A stretch of 64,000 bases of DNA from Antitrichia curtipendula. Its lineage: Eukaryota > Streptophyta > Bryopsida > Hypnales > Leucodontaceae. Position 1 is the first letter of the stretch, and each line of letters opens with the position of its first letter. The stretch lies in NCBI GenBank assembly GCA_951230915.1, contig OX579635.1:27900001-27964000 (forward strand), read 5' to 3'. Under the pieces are notes generated by a model that saw nothing but the letters and a program-made list of their open reading frames with translations, had not been told where the DNA came from and ran no database searches. The translations under genes were made by a program, and so were the position numbers. This document shows positions 11,901 through 25,657 of this stretch, one piece after another.

Positions 11901-14900
11901 CAAGTCCTGATGTTGCTTTATCAGCTACTTTGCTAGCAGAATAGTAATTTTGCTAGCGACAACACGTTTTGCTTAACCGAGAACTAGTGAGGTTCTACTC
12001 ATTTGCACAGTATCGCCCTGGCACGAGGGATATTGACTGTTGTTTTCTCGTAGCGATGATAAGCAGCATCGGGCTGTCTGAATCACCTTAGTGCGTTAGG
12101 CTGTGTTCTTTGAAGTGACATACTCTCTGAAGAAGATCATTTGGATTTTTGAGTTGATTCCTACGCAAGAATTCTAACAGTATTTGCATTATTTCTGTGT
12201 AGTGAATAGTTACCTCGAGTATGTTCTAAGAGCTATGTGTTTTCATGTGAACAGAGCTATTGAGAATGCTATTGGCCCTTATTATTCACATGTAAGACCT
12301 CAGTATCTGTCTAAATTGGGCTCTTCGAATGCTGAAAAGCAGCGAGAGAGTGCCCCCGAGCTTCCGAAAGAAGTCTTTCGAATGCTTCTATGCATTGGCC
12401 CTTACCTTCATCGAAACGCTCTTCTCTTGCAAAAGGTTTGTGGGCTCTTTACGTATCTCACATTGTTATGATCTCTGTAGGTGTTCTGTTGTTTCCATTC
12501 ATTGGAGTTTCCAAAACCCTTAATACTGTTATGGATCTGTCATCACACATATAAACACGGAATCGAGATTCGCATCTGGTAGACGGTATACCCGGGGGAT
12601 TTTCTTGTTTCTCATTATGTTCCGTGATATTACGGTATATTACAGTCCCCGTGTCTTGTGTGCATATCTGAGGTGGGAGTAACGTGCAGGTATGCCGAGT
12701 GTTACAAGGTTATTACCAGGCAGCTTTATCAGACGCGACTCTTCCATCTGCAAGTGCACAAAGCAATGGACAAGTGGAGAAGCGGAATCCGCGGCAGTTG
12801 CTGAATGAGGCTCGGATGCATGTAGAAGAGGTCTTAGGGGCTTCGCTTCTACCATCATTGCAGTTATTACCTGCTAATCCAGCGGTTGGGCTTGCCATAT
12901 GGGATGTTATGTGCCTTCTCCCTTATGAGGTAACTTTTGAGGGTCAATTTTACACTGTTATATGTGCGCAGGACAGTTTAATATTTGTTGATGATGTCAG
13001 CCTGGTTTGATTAAGAACTTGTTATCAACGTGTTTTATGCCGTTCGAATTTATTCTGATGCTTGCATAGGTGAGGTACCGACTTTATGGTGAGTGGGATA
13101 AAGAGGACGAGTGTATTCCAATGGTCTTGGCTGCTCGTCAAACGGCAAAGGTATCAGCACTTTGAGTCCCTTATCATTAATGTGTCTCCTTTTATTTTGA
13201 ACTTTCTTTGAACTTATTGCCTTACTCGGTCGGCTTAATCTCAAATTCTCTGCTTAATAGAAGTCGGACACATGCGGTGGGTGGGAATCGACACCTTTTG
13301 ATTGAGAATTGGAACTAGGTGTATAGTGGAAGTGCGTCCTATAGTTGCTGCACAAGTTACCTTCTGGAGTAAAAATGCATTGAAGGGTAGGATTACTTGG
13401 TACTGCTCGTTTGTCTTCGATTTCTGATGGTGTTTTGGCTTACTTCGGTTCCAAAGGTGTGTTGGATGCTTCGATCTCTCCTTGTTTCATAATCCTCATA
13501 AGTTGCAAGTGTTTTGTAAATTGAAACAGTTGGATACAAGGCGTATATTGAAACGACTTGCCAAAGAGAACCTGAAGCAGTTGGGCCGGATGGTGGCTAA
13601 GATTGCCCATGCCAACCCCATGACTGTCCTGCGTACTATTGTCCACCAGGTATCTGAGTCGACTTTGTGCTCCTTTTGCACAGCTCTGACTGTGGAGAGC
13701 ACAGAGACACGAGTTCACTGGACTTAGAGTTAGTGGGACTGTAAAGTCTCCATGTTCATCTTTGTTTTCAAAATATCTCCAGATGTTTGATTTTAGAATT
13801 AGTGACATTAGATGTGATCCAATATATTACCATCAGTCTGCTGTCTCTGCTGTTTCCGCTAATTGTGTAGCAATATGTCTTCTTCGGTAAATTCTTTGTG
13901 CAAGGAGATTTTTAGATCATTCATTACACTAATATTCTCGTATTTGTCATATTATTTGTCATAAGTTTTCTTCACATTGCTAAATTTTTCTTTTCTGTCA
14001 ATGTTATGCGGGGCAGATTGAGGCTTACAAGGACATGATTGCGCCGGTTGTGGACGCTTTTAAATACCTCACACAAGTATGTATCGATATCTGAGTTAAC
14101 GAAGACGTTTTCTTACTGCACTTGCATTTCGGCATCTTGTACTAACCTCTTTCAGTGATAGGAGCACAGGAAATGTGTTTGAATCTAAATTATTTTTGGA
14201 ATTTTGAAAATTCCCATTTGTTAATTCTCTAGGTGGATATCTGGGTTTGTGGTGAAAAAGCCCTGAAGTTTAGAGTGCCTAGAATTTTAGAGTGCTTGCC
14301 ATTTACATTTTGTGTTGTAGAATAATTGAAGGAAGACTAAACCAGTTTTACATTCTTCTGATATTGCAGTTGAATGATGAGTGAAGATGCAGAATATTAG
14401 AAACTAATTTGCGGTACTCGTTCATTGTGCAGTTGGAGTATGACGTGTTAGAGTATGTGGTTATTGAGCGGTTGGCACAAAGTGGTCGTGACAAACTCAA
14501 GGACGACGGACTTAATGTGTCAGATTGGTTGCAGTCGCTTGCTTCCTTCTGGGGCCATTTGTGAGTTCGTCAATGCTGGTTGAAGTCAATTTTGGGAAAT
14601 TTGCTTTGAATGTACGCTTCATAGTAGCTATATATCACAATTTAGTAGGCTTGCTCGTGTAGTTGAGTAACTTGTCATAATATAATCTGAGATTGTTCCA
14701 CTATTTTGACTTCTAACTAGGGGATAAGAGCTATTTGGAGATAAATCCTTTCAATGTACTCGTTTAAAATCTTGGATATTTTTACCTGTTCTTGTGCACG
14801 TTCCATAAACCGTTTTCGTTGGCTTGTAGGTGTAAGAAGTATCCATCGATGGAGTTACGAGGGCTTATTCAGTACCTCGTAAATCAGCTTAAACGGGGAG

Positions 14901-17900
14901 AAGGAATTGAGCTAGTTCTGCTGCAGGTGATTCTAGAGTATATTGTTTCTGTGTGTAGATGCTTTGAAAATTTTGACAGAAAAAAAGATTGGATTCATTA
15001 CCATTGCTTTCAACAATTTCTATTGATGGAGTTGTAATTGTTGTAATAGTCTGTCTAGAAAGTAGAGGTATGTTTAATTCAATGGTCTGTAGTTTGATGG
15101 CTAAACAAGTGAACGCGTAAGCATAGTATTATGCTTTGGCTATCTACATTTGTAGTCGTCTACTTTTATTGCAATAGTGACTACTCTAATGTGTTCATAC
15201 TCCTCAGGCTCTTTTCTTTGAGTACTTTTCAGGAATTGATGCAGCAGATGGCTAGTGTGGAGTATACTGAGAATGTTACTGACGACCAGTTGGAAGCCTT
15301 GGCTGGTGGTGAGGCTTTACGGTATCAAGCATCGGCGTTTGGTGTTACAAAAAATAATAAGGTGGAGCGAGTCTAAGCCAAAGTGTTTTTTTCTGACTGA
15401 TTGCATAACAATCACAGTTCGAAGTAAGGTCACAGGTTCTGATGAATTTAAATTTTATGTGCAGGCGCTGATGAAGTCCACAAACAGACTCCGTGATTCC
15501 TTGCTTTCAAAGGATGATCCCAAGCTGGCTGTACCCTTGCTCCTATTAATTGCCCAGCAAAGATCGTAGTAAGTCTTTGAAATTACCATATGATACCCAT
15601 ATTTCTCTATTTTGGCCATTCCCTTGCTCCCTGTGAATTTTGTAACTCTGTTTCCCTGTTATATTTGTGACTAAGAACACCATGTTTTTTTTCTTGATAA
15701 GGGGAGCTATTGCACTATTATGTATCGTATAGTGATCATGGCGCTTGGTTTATCAGCTCAATTGCTTCCTTGTTGCAGTGTGGTGGTCAATGCAGAAGCA
15801 TCCTACATCAAAGTGGTTAGTGAGCAGTTTGATAGATGCCACGGCACATTCCTTCAGTACGTGGAGTTTTTATTGAGTGCTATTACTCCAGTCCCCGCCT
15901 ATGCACAACTCATTCCTTCTCTCGAGGACCTTGTTCAAAAGTATCATCTGGAGGCTGAGGTATCTCATTATCCGTGTTAGCCTTCTTTAATTTTTTTAAT
16001 TTTCGTCTTTGAATAAGAAATTTTGCTAATTCTTGAGGCATGATCTGATTTTCCATGGTTGTGGGCACAGGTGGCATTCCATATTTATAGACCTGTCATG
16101 AGACTATTCAAAGCACATAAGTCTTCTTCCTCGGGTTGGCCTGCTGATGTGACTAAGGGGAAGGATGACTCAGCTCCATTGTCATCGGAGCTGACACTGG
16201 ACCTTGGTCCTAATCAGAAGAGCGTCAAGTAAGTGTTCTTGAAAACAGTCCTGATGAAAGTGTACGAGACGATGATGGGTGTGAGCTCCTTTCAAGGGAT
16301 ATCTCCTCTGTGTGCTCGCCTAGACACTTTCTGTCGGCAATGATGGTTTGAGAATATCTCACAGTTTGTGGCGTCTGTGAATGATTCAATTTTCTTGCTA
16401 AGCCGTTGCATAACTTGGGTCGCATTTTTCCTTGCAGGTGGTCTGAGCTGATTGAAGTGATTAAAAATCTACTTCCTAGCAAATCATGGAACAGCCTCTC
16501 TCCTGAACTCTACACCACCTTCTGGGGTTTGACCCATTTGGATGTTTATGTGCCACGGAAAAGATACGAAGCAGAAATAGCAAAGCAACGATTAACATTC
16601 AAGGCCCTGGAAGAAAACTCTGATAATTCTCATGCAGCAATTGCGAAAAGGAAAAAGGACAAAGAAAAAATCCAGGAGGTTCTGGACCGGCTTACATCTG
16701 AGTATCAGAAGCAGGAGGCGAACGTGACAACGGTTCATCAGCGGTTGGTACGCGAAAAGGACAGTTGGTTAGTTTCATGCTCTGATTCGCTGAAGATCAA
16801 CATGGAGTTCCTACAACGGTGTATCTTTCCAAGATGTGTTATGAGTATGATGGACGCTGTTTACTGCGCAAGGTTTGTGACAACCTTCTTGGCTTCAAAC
16901 TTCATTCTTATATTCCAGTATATCTTATGAGTCTTGAGTAAGCGAAATATAATAATATTTCTATGTTTTAGCGAATAGGTTTACTAGATAGGGATATTTT
17001 ATATTAACTTGCATTTCACATAAGTATTTCAGTTATGCGTCAAATATAATGTTTAGGTCAATTTTTAATTCAGGACACGAGCACAGCTTTCATGTTGGAT
17101 ACTTTTTATGCAATGATCACCTAAGCCATTGATGTTCATATTTCTGCCAGATTCGTCCAGACTGTCCACAGTCTGGGGACTCCGTTTTTCAACACAATCA
17201 ATCATATCGATGTCCTTATCTGCAAAACATTGTTGCCGATGATCTGTTCCTGCACCGAGTATGAGGCCGGCAGACTGGGCCGGTTCCTTTGCGAGACACT
17301 AAAGATGGCCTACCATTGGAAGGTCTACTCGTCCCCATTCATTTATCTAATTCTTGAATTCTTGAGTTTGGGTCGAGTACGAGAAATGCATTCTGTTAAC
17401 ATACTCATCCATTACATATTTGAGTAATCAAAGGAAATTCATCAACCAACGAGAGAAGATTACTGTAGTGTGTTTTCAAATCTCACGCGAGTCCAATGTG
17501 CAAGCAGAGTTCGGAGGAAGTCTATGAGAAAGAATGTGGCAACATGCCTGGATTTGCTACCTTTTACCGCGATCCAAACAGCGCACGTATAACTTTTGAG
17601 CAGTACATTCGGGTATGAAAATTCTTCCTGTTCAGTTTTGGGATTTTCATGCATATTTCTCTGATTTGGGTTTACGCGTCAAGAGAATCTAAGAAAACCC
17701 TTTTTGATAATTTACTATCTATACTTCTGTGTCCTGCAACATTGATTACCATGTCAACTGTGTTGTTGCCTCGGTTTCGGCTTTAAACTACTGTAGTCGC
17801 CTCTGTTCAACCAGATTGGTCGATGGGCTTTGCGATGGATATAGCAATATATAGCTGTCTGTTCTTTACAGCAGAGTTTTTTCTGTTTTGAAGGTCCATT

Positions 17901-20900
17901 GGAAGTGGAATTCACGTCTGTCACGTCTTCTCATTCAATGCCTGGAGTCGGAGGAATATATGGAGATAAGAAATGGACTCACTGTGTTAACAAAGATAGC
18001 GAGTGTATATCCCGTTATGAAGAAAAGTGGGGCCAATCTTGAAAGACGGGTTCGATTCCTTGACCCTATAATTTTAAAGCCAGTTTGCAAATTCATGACC
18101 AATTTGATCTGGAACCTTGTTTAAATCGTTGCAGCTTATGTGTCGATTTCCTCTTTAGATCGGTCACAGCTGATATCTTATCTGTTTTTTGAAAAATAAT
18201 TCGCTTGTGAGTGGAATGTTGTGGAATACATTAGTTGCAGATCGTGACATTGAAGTTGAGGCATTTAATCTTGATTTTTTGAATGATCAAGTCAGTATGG
18301 CAACTAATGATGTGGGAATGGATGAACTTCATTATTTAGGTCTTAAAGATAAAAGGAGATGAACGGGAAGATCTCAAGGTATTGGCTACTGGCGTTGCAG
18401 CTGCGCTCGCTTCACGCAAGGTTTCCTACTGCCCATCACACCCTGGATATTGGTGTTGTGTCCCAATTTGAATTTGTCTTGATGTCATTTATCCGTATAA
18501 TAATTCGCTGGACTCGAAAGACCAGAGTTGTAACATATCGTAGTTCTCGATTTTTCCATAAAAAGATGTTGCGCGATTTGCTTAATTGTCACTTACGGCT
18601 TGCCTTACTATGTAGTCAGGACTAGTACCTTATTGCGTTCATTTGTATTGATTGTTGACAGAGTGCTTGGCTTGCTGAAGAAGAATTTACAATGGGTTTC
18701 GTCGAGCTCAAACCAATACCCGCAAAAGTTGGTGTTCCACCAGCCTCATCCCTCATGCCTTCCTCTGCAGTTCTCACTGAGGTGGCCGCCATTCCATCAA
18801 AAGAAGTAGGTGATCATGAACCGGAGACTGTGAAATCTGTTACTAAAGTAGAAGCGGAGCCAACTGTCGTACCAAAGGTGGATAGTAAAGGCAGTGCACT
18901 CTCAGCGAAGGCCCCATCTTTTGTCCCATCTGCGAAGAGCACAGAGAAATCTTCAGTTTCACATGATACAGTATCCCTTCCTCCCTCCAGCCGCAGTTTT
19001 TCCCAAACCTCTACTAGAACGGCATCGGATGCTCCATCTCGTGGAGGACAAGCAAACCTGGTGACCTCTGCTGTGAAAGGAGAGGATGGGATCACTACAA
19101 AGGCATCAAATACTGATTCCGAGGTATGTTTTCTGTCACCTATCTGTGTTATGAGAGTATCAAGAACTCGAAATAGGTCTGAGTTTGAACCATCTGTCTT
19201 ACTACTACCCTCGCCCAGAGCTGGTCCTTTACTTTTTCAGTTCAAGATTTTTGTGATGTCATTAGCGCACCTCCCGTTACTTCTATTAACATCAATGTCT
19301 TAATTCAGGGTGGGAGATCTAGTGCTCGAAGGCCATCTTTGAATGCTGCGCAAGCGAGTAACTCTTTCAAGTGAGTCACTCAGTACCCGTCAGCGTACTG
19401 TATCATTACGTTCAATGCAGGCATGGCACATTGTTGTGGTAAGCTTTGTGAATTATGAACCTTACGTGATTTCTTATGCATAGGGAGGAGAGTGGAACGA
19501 CCCGAGCAACAGCAGCTACCTCTCCAGGGAAGCCCGAGCGGGAGACTGGAGGGAGTTCACGTTCCCGCAATTTGCCATCATCAGGATTTACTGGCAATGG
19601 CAGTGCAGGTGGTAGTCTGGCTGCTCCAGTGAAAGCTCAAGCACCAAGAGGTGGGGATCGCGGCGCACATCAGGATGGTGGATCGCGGCGCACATCTGAC
19701 GTGAAAAATGAAAGCAACATCAAAGTAGCCGAGGCTGAAGTAAAAGTGACAGAGAGAGAGCAGAAAAAAGCAGATGCAAACGATGCGTATGTGAAGGGGC
19801 CTGCATCCAGATCTCCTATCCGAAGAGAAGATTCGAGTGCTTTGAGACAGGGAGAGGAGTTGGTCAGAGAGAGGCAAACTAAGAGGTTTGTAAGTCAGGA
19901 CGATGTTGATCGGGGACAACAAAAACGGAGAAAGGGACCGCATGCTACTGTTGAGAAGAATGTAGAAGCTGGAGAGCTTGTGCGCCCATCGGAAAGAGAT
20001 CGGTTTTCGGATCAGAGGATGGCGGATTCCCGACCCGGACATGATGTATTTGAAAAGGGGCCACAGGAGAGGCCTCGTGAAAGAACTAGTGTAAGAGGGG
20101 CAGAGAGAGCAGTAGAGCGTGAGCGGATGCAGGATAGGCTAGATAGGGACCGTGGAGATGAGTACCCGAGCGACCGTCACAGGGACAGGTCCATCGAGAA
20201 TTTTGGAAGGGAGAGGTCTTCGGACAGGGTTCCTGATCGCTCGTTTGAACGAGGGAGTGAAAGGTCAAGAGAGGATCGGGTGAAGGAGGAACGAGGCAGA
20301 CAAAGATATGTCGACCTACCAGGAGAGCAACCGCATCCAGATGATCGCTTTCCAATGCAAATTCAACCTCAGAATCTACCTCCTCCTCCTGCTTTTATTC
20401 CTCCACATGTCGTACCTCGGACTGTGAGTGTCAGCAGGATGAGAGTGGAGGAGGCACTGGAGGGTCGACCCGTTCGAAATACTCAGAGGTTGTCCTCTCC
20501 ACGCCCACATGAAAAGCTGGACAAGAGACGGACAGATGACGGTGGCGGGAGTGTGACTTTGGAGGAGCCTCGAAAGAGGCGGGATGATGACGTACGGAAT
20601 CGGAAACGCATTGATGATCGCGAACTGCAAGCAATCAAGGTATGTAGACCTTCCTCCCATCTTTATATTTGCTCAAGTGACTGTCCTGTAATTGCTCAAT
20701 GGTATTCTCTCGATGTATACCTAAGAAATATGTCAGCGTTGTTGTGGAAGACACTGTTTGTATTTTAACATATGTAGAAGTTTGATTCTCTGAATGTGTA
20801 GAACTGTGAAGAGATTAGTTTGGGTACAAGAGCCAAATCTGTTGAGACCAATTTTTTTTATCACTAAGAAAGATTTTCTTATGCAGTTCCAATGTGCGAG

Positions 20901-21719
20901 TTTGTAGGCCACTGTAAGTTACAGTAGACAATCCTAGTTCCATTCAAAGATCAGTGACCATAGACACTTAGCCAAGTCACGCTTACAGACTGAAGGCTTA
21001 CCGAGTGTCTGAATTGATGAGTTGCTATTCGCTACAGGACTAAGTGTAGGAGACACGATCAAATCCCTAACGGTTTAATATCCAGTACGTGATCATGAAA
21101 AGTACTTTTGTGGGTGGGGCTGTAGGTGGACCAAGACAGGGAACGAGAGAAAGAGAAGCTGATTCAGATGAAGGATGACGACCTGGGATCGGGATCAGGA
21201 AAGCGCCGACGAATCAAGCGAGGAAATGACCACTTGCCGGGAAACGATGGTCCGTTAAATTTTGGTCCTGCTGCTGCTGCTCTATTGCCCGGCCCTGCAC
21301 TTCCATACGAGGGCCGTGATCGGGAAAGGAAAAGTGGTCCACTACCAGCTCGTGGACCTCCCTACATGGATGAGGTTCCCTATGACAAGGGTCCCAGCAG
21401 TGGGCGTGCTCATGGGAAGGAAGGTTCTAAAGTATCAAGGCGGGAACATGACCAGTATCCTTTCTATGCAACTCTTGATTTTGGTTTTGTTTATCAATGA
21501 AGTAGTCAAATCAGTCGACAATGTTCCTAGTTAACACCTACGTGCCACAATGGCCAAAATTGCAGTTTTGAGTCCGTTGAGCACTGGTCGTAGGACTTCA
21601 TAGTTTGCAAGCGTGCTTTTTCTTGACATGGTTGCGCCAGATCTTTTGATAGAGGGGATTGGGAAGAGGAGAAACGACCCAGGGCTGAAGTGAAGTCACG
21701 GCGCCACCATCGTAAGTAG
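5971..21719 (+). CDS. THO2: THO complex subunit 2 (THOC2), complete gene of 34 exons
   Basis: THO2 is the large scaffold of the nuclear THO/TREX complex, which couples transcription to mRNA export and plant small-RNA biogenesis. Exons: 5971-6105, 6868-6993, 7400-7441, 7626-7685, 7788-7850, 8174-8254, 8545-8619, 8855-8902, 9251-9319, 9683-9816, 10116-10191, 10850-11043, 11779-11859, 12255-12435, 12690-12929, 13070-13150, 13530-13649, 14017-14076, 14433-14560, 14830-14926, 15233-15361, 15465-15568, 15779-15959, 16071-16228, 16438-16872, 17151-17322, 17508-17612, 17894-18049, 18340-18420, 18662-19123, 19309-19370, 19484-20639, 21126-21454, 21641-21719. They sum to 5,700 nt and one frame of 1,899 residues, close to the roughly 1,820 of Arabidopsis THO2 as I remember it. 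Start [14 protein letters not shown] matches the plant N-terminus. Signature stretches include [40 protein letters not shown] and [15 protein letters not shown]. Residues about 1-560 form the THOC2 N-terminal region, about 890-1180 the C-terminal Tho2 domain, and from 1205 an RS/RD/E-rich charged tail ending RHHRK. The donors after 6993 and 21454 are weak matches to consensus. Confidence 0.96.
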
Positions 21720-24575
21720 ACCTTTCAATGATTTAAGTGGATCCCTTTTAATTCATTGTACAAGAACCTCCATCAGAATCTGACATGGACATGTCAATTA
21801 TAGTGGGGTTTATGCATGAGTATCATGCAGAAGATTCCTGTTATGAACATCTCGTAGGTGTGTCGTACTGCAGCTTCAGATTTGCAGACGCTCAAGGCAC
21901 TTAGTTCCAAAACCAATTGTTTGATTAGCTCCTCACTTATCTCAAAAAGAGTCCGTTTTCAGTATTTCATATCCCTTTTGTGAAGGTGCGGTGAATGGAA
22001 AAACTTGATAGGCCAAGATACTGTACGTGTCATACGATGCAACTCTCTGCATAACATTTGAAACAGGCATGAAAGCAATCTGAATGTCTGCATATCAATT
22101 TGAGACATGCTTGATCCGGAAGCAACAATGGCTACTATAGACCCAAATTTCAGATCCAGAAAATTATTGTGACCAGAATGTACTACAAGGATTCTATGTC
22201 ATCCATCAGACATTTGGTGTCTATGTCGACATTCAAGGGTTAATATCCTAAACTCCCATCAAGTCTCTTTGGAAAAGATATCCTTCTTACTTTAGTTTGG
22301 GGGAGTAAATATTGTGTTGCTATAGTTGTTAAATTGAAACAAAATGCAAATTTTGAGACTTTTTTTGTACTAATGTAGACAACCATTCTTATGAATTAAA
22401 GGTTTATAAATGAATCAACCTAAGTATAACAAATCAAAGGTTTATAAAAAATTTAAAGTATTAAAATCTCAATTTATTGAATTGTATCAATATTGAACAC
22501 TTGTTATCTTCGAAATGTAGGGTCAAAGATAATATAAGACTCCAAATTGTCTCATTTTAATGAATATGACTATTGTAGGGAATGTTGTGTCAAAAAATAA
22601 TTGATGCCTCTTTGTTGCTTGGATTTGTACAAGTGGGATCAAAACCTCAATATAGATAGAAGACAATGCAATGTGATTAGATTGCATGTGATGATGGTAG
22701 TTCAAGGTTGCATGGATGGCTCCAACCAAATCCTCAATATAGATGATAGACTACAATGTGATCAAATTGTATGTGATGATGGCAAAGATTGCATAGGTGA
22801 CTCTGTACTTCAATTTTTTAGAATGCATAGAATTATAGCTTATAGTCATTTCACATGAATAACAAGTTGAACAAATTTTTTCATTCAATCTAGTATAAAA
22901 AAATTGAAAGAGAATCAAATGAAGATTGAGATTTCATAACTAATAGGCTAGGGTAGTCCTAATATATATTTGACTGCAAAGAAAATATAAAAACCATTGC
23001 CATCTAGCAAATTAGGATCATTGATAGATTGGTATATACAATCATTGTAAGAAACATTTGTATTGTTTGTTTCATTTATATAATTAATATTAATCCTTTG
23101 ATTTTCTTTTAATAAAAGAAAACAAATGAAATTCTATACTAAAAATTGGATTGAGTCTACCCATTTTCCTAAAGCCTTGTTGTATTGCCAACAATTTGGT
23201 AAACAAACCAAATACAGTATATTAATAACAATTGTTCCATTTCACTAAAATTAAAATTTAATAATATTTATACATTAGAAAATTTCAAATCTAATAAATA
23301 ATATTAATAAATTAATGAATTAATGAATTTTCAAATTGAATTATTTCAAATTTAGAAACTTAGAAATTAAAATATACATCCTAGAATTTTTTTTAAATTA
23401 ATTAATTTATTATGATTTTACAAATGCAAAATATGCAAAATACAAAAATTTATAGATTTATAGATTTAAAATTTTTTGATAGTAGAAGACTAAAAAATTT
23501 CAACAATTTTAAATTTCAAGATTATTATTTAATTGTAGTTTTTATCAAGGACAACAATAGAGCCCTATTGTAGAAACAATCCTAATCCTTCTATTTGCTA
23601 TGCAAAACATGCTATTTTTTGTAACATTATCAAGTTTGAGATGAAACAATCCTTAGTATTATTAATAAATAGTTAAAGATCAAATATTCAATAAAATAAT
23701 GTTTTTTTTATTAAAATCAAATTTAATCAAAATTTAAATTGTAACATAATAGAAATCTATTAATTGAAAATTATTAAATTATTAAAAATTTACTAAAACT
23801 CTACTACATTTTGTGATACTAGTGGCACATGACTTAAGGTTTTAGAGCCTTATTTCTAACTCCATAGACTTTGGCGACACTAATTTTTACAAAGATATTA
23901 GAGCCTTTAAAATGTAGTGGGCGCTATTGGTTTTGAAGAATGGCTCCACCTCCTACATTGATTTAATTTCACATGTGTACCCTTGTCATTTGATGACCAA
24001 AAATACAACAAAATTTGGAGTGCAAAATTGCAAATTCTTTTTAAATGTTGAAATGACATCTAGCAACACTAATCCACACTTTAAGCAGAACTAAAAGAAA
24101 TTGCAACTCAATCTATACTTCTCTTTTTTGTCACACAAAATTTTTAATACACTACACTCAAAATCTTCAAAATCTTCAAGTAATACCCTAAAAACTAAAC
24201 ATAATCCCAAATCACACTTCATGCTTCACATATAAGAAACCCATTCAAAATGCCAAAAAATTGAAGAGGAATGGATTGATCTACAACATCATCAAAACTT
24301 GCAACAATCACCAACACTATCAAATTTCTAAAATAGAGAGATCTATGTCTTCTACATCTATCCAAAATGAGTGCCAATTTCTAAAAGTTGAAGCAAAAAC
24401 AATGCTCTTAGATCTCCCAAAAGTAGCACAATGGTAGATGCAGTGATGTCAAACAACAACAATAAGCAAGATCAAGATTAGAATCTATGGAAAGTGGGAC
24501 AATGGCAAATGTAGCAATGTCAATTAGCAACAGCAAGCAAGATCAAAATTGGGAAGTTTTAGAAAATCAAAACAT
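21720..24575. other. AT-rich intergenic region 3' of THO2
   Basis: The first few hundred bases are probably the THO2 3' UTR. From about 22300 the sequence is very AT-rich and has no supported gene. A diverged tandem duplication lies at 22645-22806. A segment at 22510-22580 (TCAAAGATAA ... TAATGAATATGAC) resembles 25872-25930 in direct orientation, so the kinase-like pseudogene is bracketed by related sequence. Confidence 0.5.
22645..22806. repeat. Diverged two-copy tandem duplication, period about 87 bp
   Basis: Both copies start CCTCAATATAGAT, at 22645 and 22732, and continue through matching blocks such as ATGTGATGATGG. The second copy carries several substitutions and small gaps. No function is evident. 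Confidence 0.6.
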
Positions 24576-24578
24576 CTC

Positions 24579-24651
24579 TTACATTAGGGCAAGTACGAGC
24601 TTATTACATTAGGGCAAGTCCAAGCTCTTACATTAGGGCAAGTGCGACGTT
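24579..24651. repeat. Short tandem repeat, three units of 24-25 bp
   Basis: The unit TTACATTAGGGCAAGT followed by a variable C(G/A)AGC spacer occurs three times, starting near 24579, 24604 and 24628. It lies just upstream of the kinase-like pseudogene. Confidence 0.75.
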
Positions 24652-24760
24652 TGAAGACCAAATACCAGCTCATTGCGTAAGCAGAACATTCAAGTGGCTG
24701 GAAAGTTGTATGAAAGTGAATCCCATGCCGAATTAGACCGCGACTAGATCATATAGGACC

Positions 24761-25657
24761 ATGAGGAAGGTGGTGCTTACAAGACTACAAAACATTCCTA
24801 GTTGGATTTGCTTCGCTGGAAAGACTTTGAAGACTTTAAATGAGAAGGAGAAGCGCCAAGTTATTGTGAGTGAGGCTGGGGGGTGTCCAGTGATACAACC
24901 TGGTATCATAAGACTTGCGTATATCCATCCCAAAACTATAGAAGGCTACACGCTATAGTGGAATGGAGGGTCTTTAATTTCTTTTTTGGCCAAGTACAAC
25001 TCAAAAGTGAGCGAATCATTGGATGTAGATGACATCATGAGACAATATGATACAAGTTTGACGTAGGAAGAACTCGATTGGGTTGCAACTTATCGCAAAA
25101 ATTGCATGAACTTGGCTCTATCATTGCTTGTCACAGTGGGAAAATGCCATGAAGCACAATATTTATACAGTGACATTATTCCATCCAACATTTTGTTCCA
25201 TTTTGATGAATGAAAAGAGAACACAGTGTACATAGGGATTTGCAGCTGGGGACTTTCTGGCCGAGTTGTAGAAAAAGAGCCATCAAGGTATGGTTATCAA
25301 ACCATGGAGGAGCTCAAACGGGAGAAAAATCAACGAAAACATGCAGCTCCCGAATTGTTTTACGTGTACAGAGAGAAAGGATCAGAGACTTTGCTTGAAG
25401 TCATGAAAAAAAAGGTGTACTCCATGGCTGCTGATGCATATGCAATAGGGTGGATAGCATATCAAATTTGGAAAGAAAAATGGGATTCCAAATATTTTAC
25501 GACCAAAAAATCAGAGCAATATCAAAATTTGAGGATTAAGCTGCTGAGTCTCCAGAAAGTAGATGTAATCGAGAGGGAATCTGTGCCTGACGTTTTAGAT
25601 ACTTTGAAGAAGGCACCTCACTGTTGGGCTATGCTTGATTGTTGTTATTGTACATAG
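24761..25657 (+). pseudogene. Kinase-like pseudogene, paralogue of the gene at 56077-57672
   Basis: One reading frame (codon positions matching 24761 and 25226) runs throughout but is broken by TAG at 24956, TAG at 25064 and TGA at 25211. Between and after these stops it aligns with the intact kinase-like gene. ICFAGK corresponds to the lysine region, and HPKTIEGYTL-stop-WNGG to the other copy's AKTMEAYTLWWNGG, so the first stop is a TGG-to-TAG change. YSDIIPSNILFHF is the catalytic-loop equivalent and IGICSWGLS stands where the other copy has CDFGIS. AAPELFYVY retains a canonical APE motif, which the intact copy lacks. The glycine-rich loop and the N-terminal region are not recognisable. I see no frameshift. 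The missing DFG aspartate suggests catalysis was lost as well. Confidence 0.8.

Noticed and set aside
19581..20042. 153-codon minus-strand ORF inside THO2 exon 32
   Set aside because: It is the antisense shadow of the RD/E-rich THO2 coding exon, whose frame is firmly supported; its Ser/Leu-rich composition follows from that.
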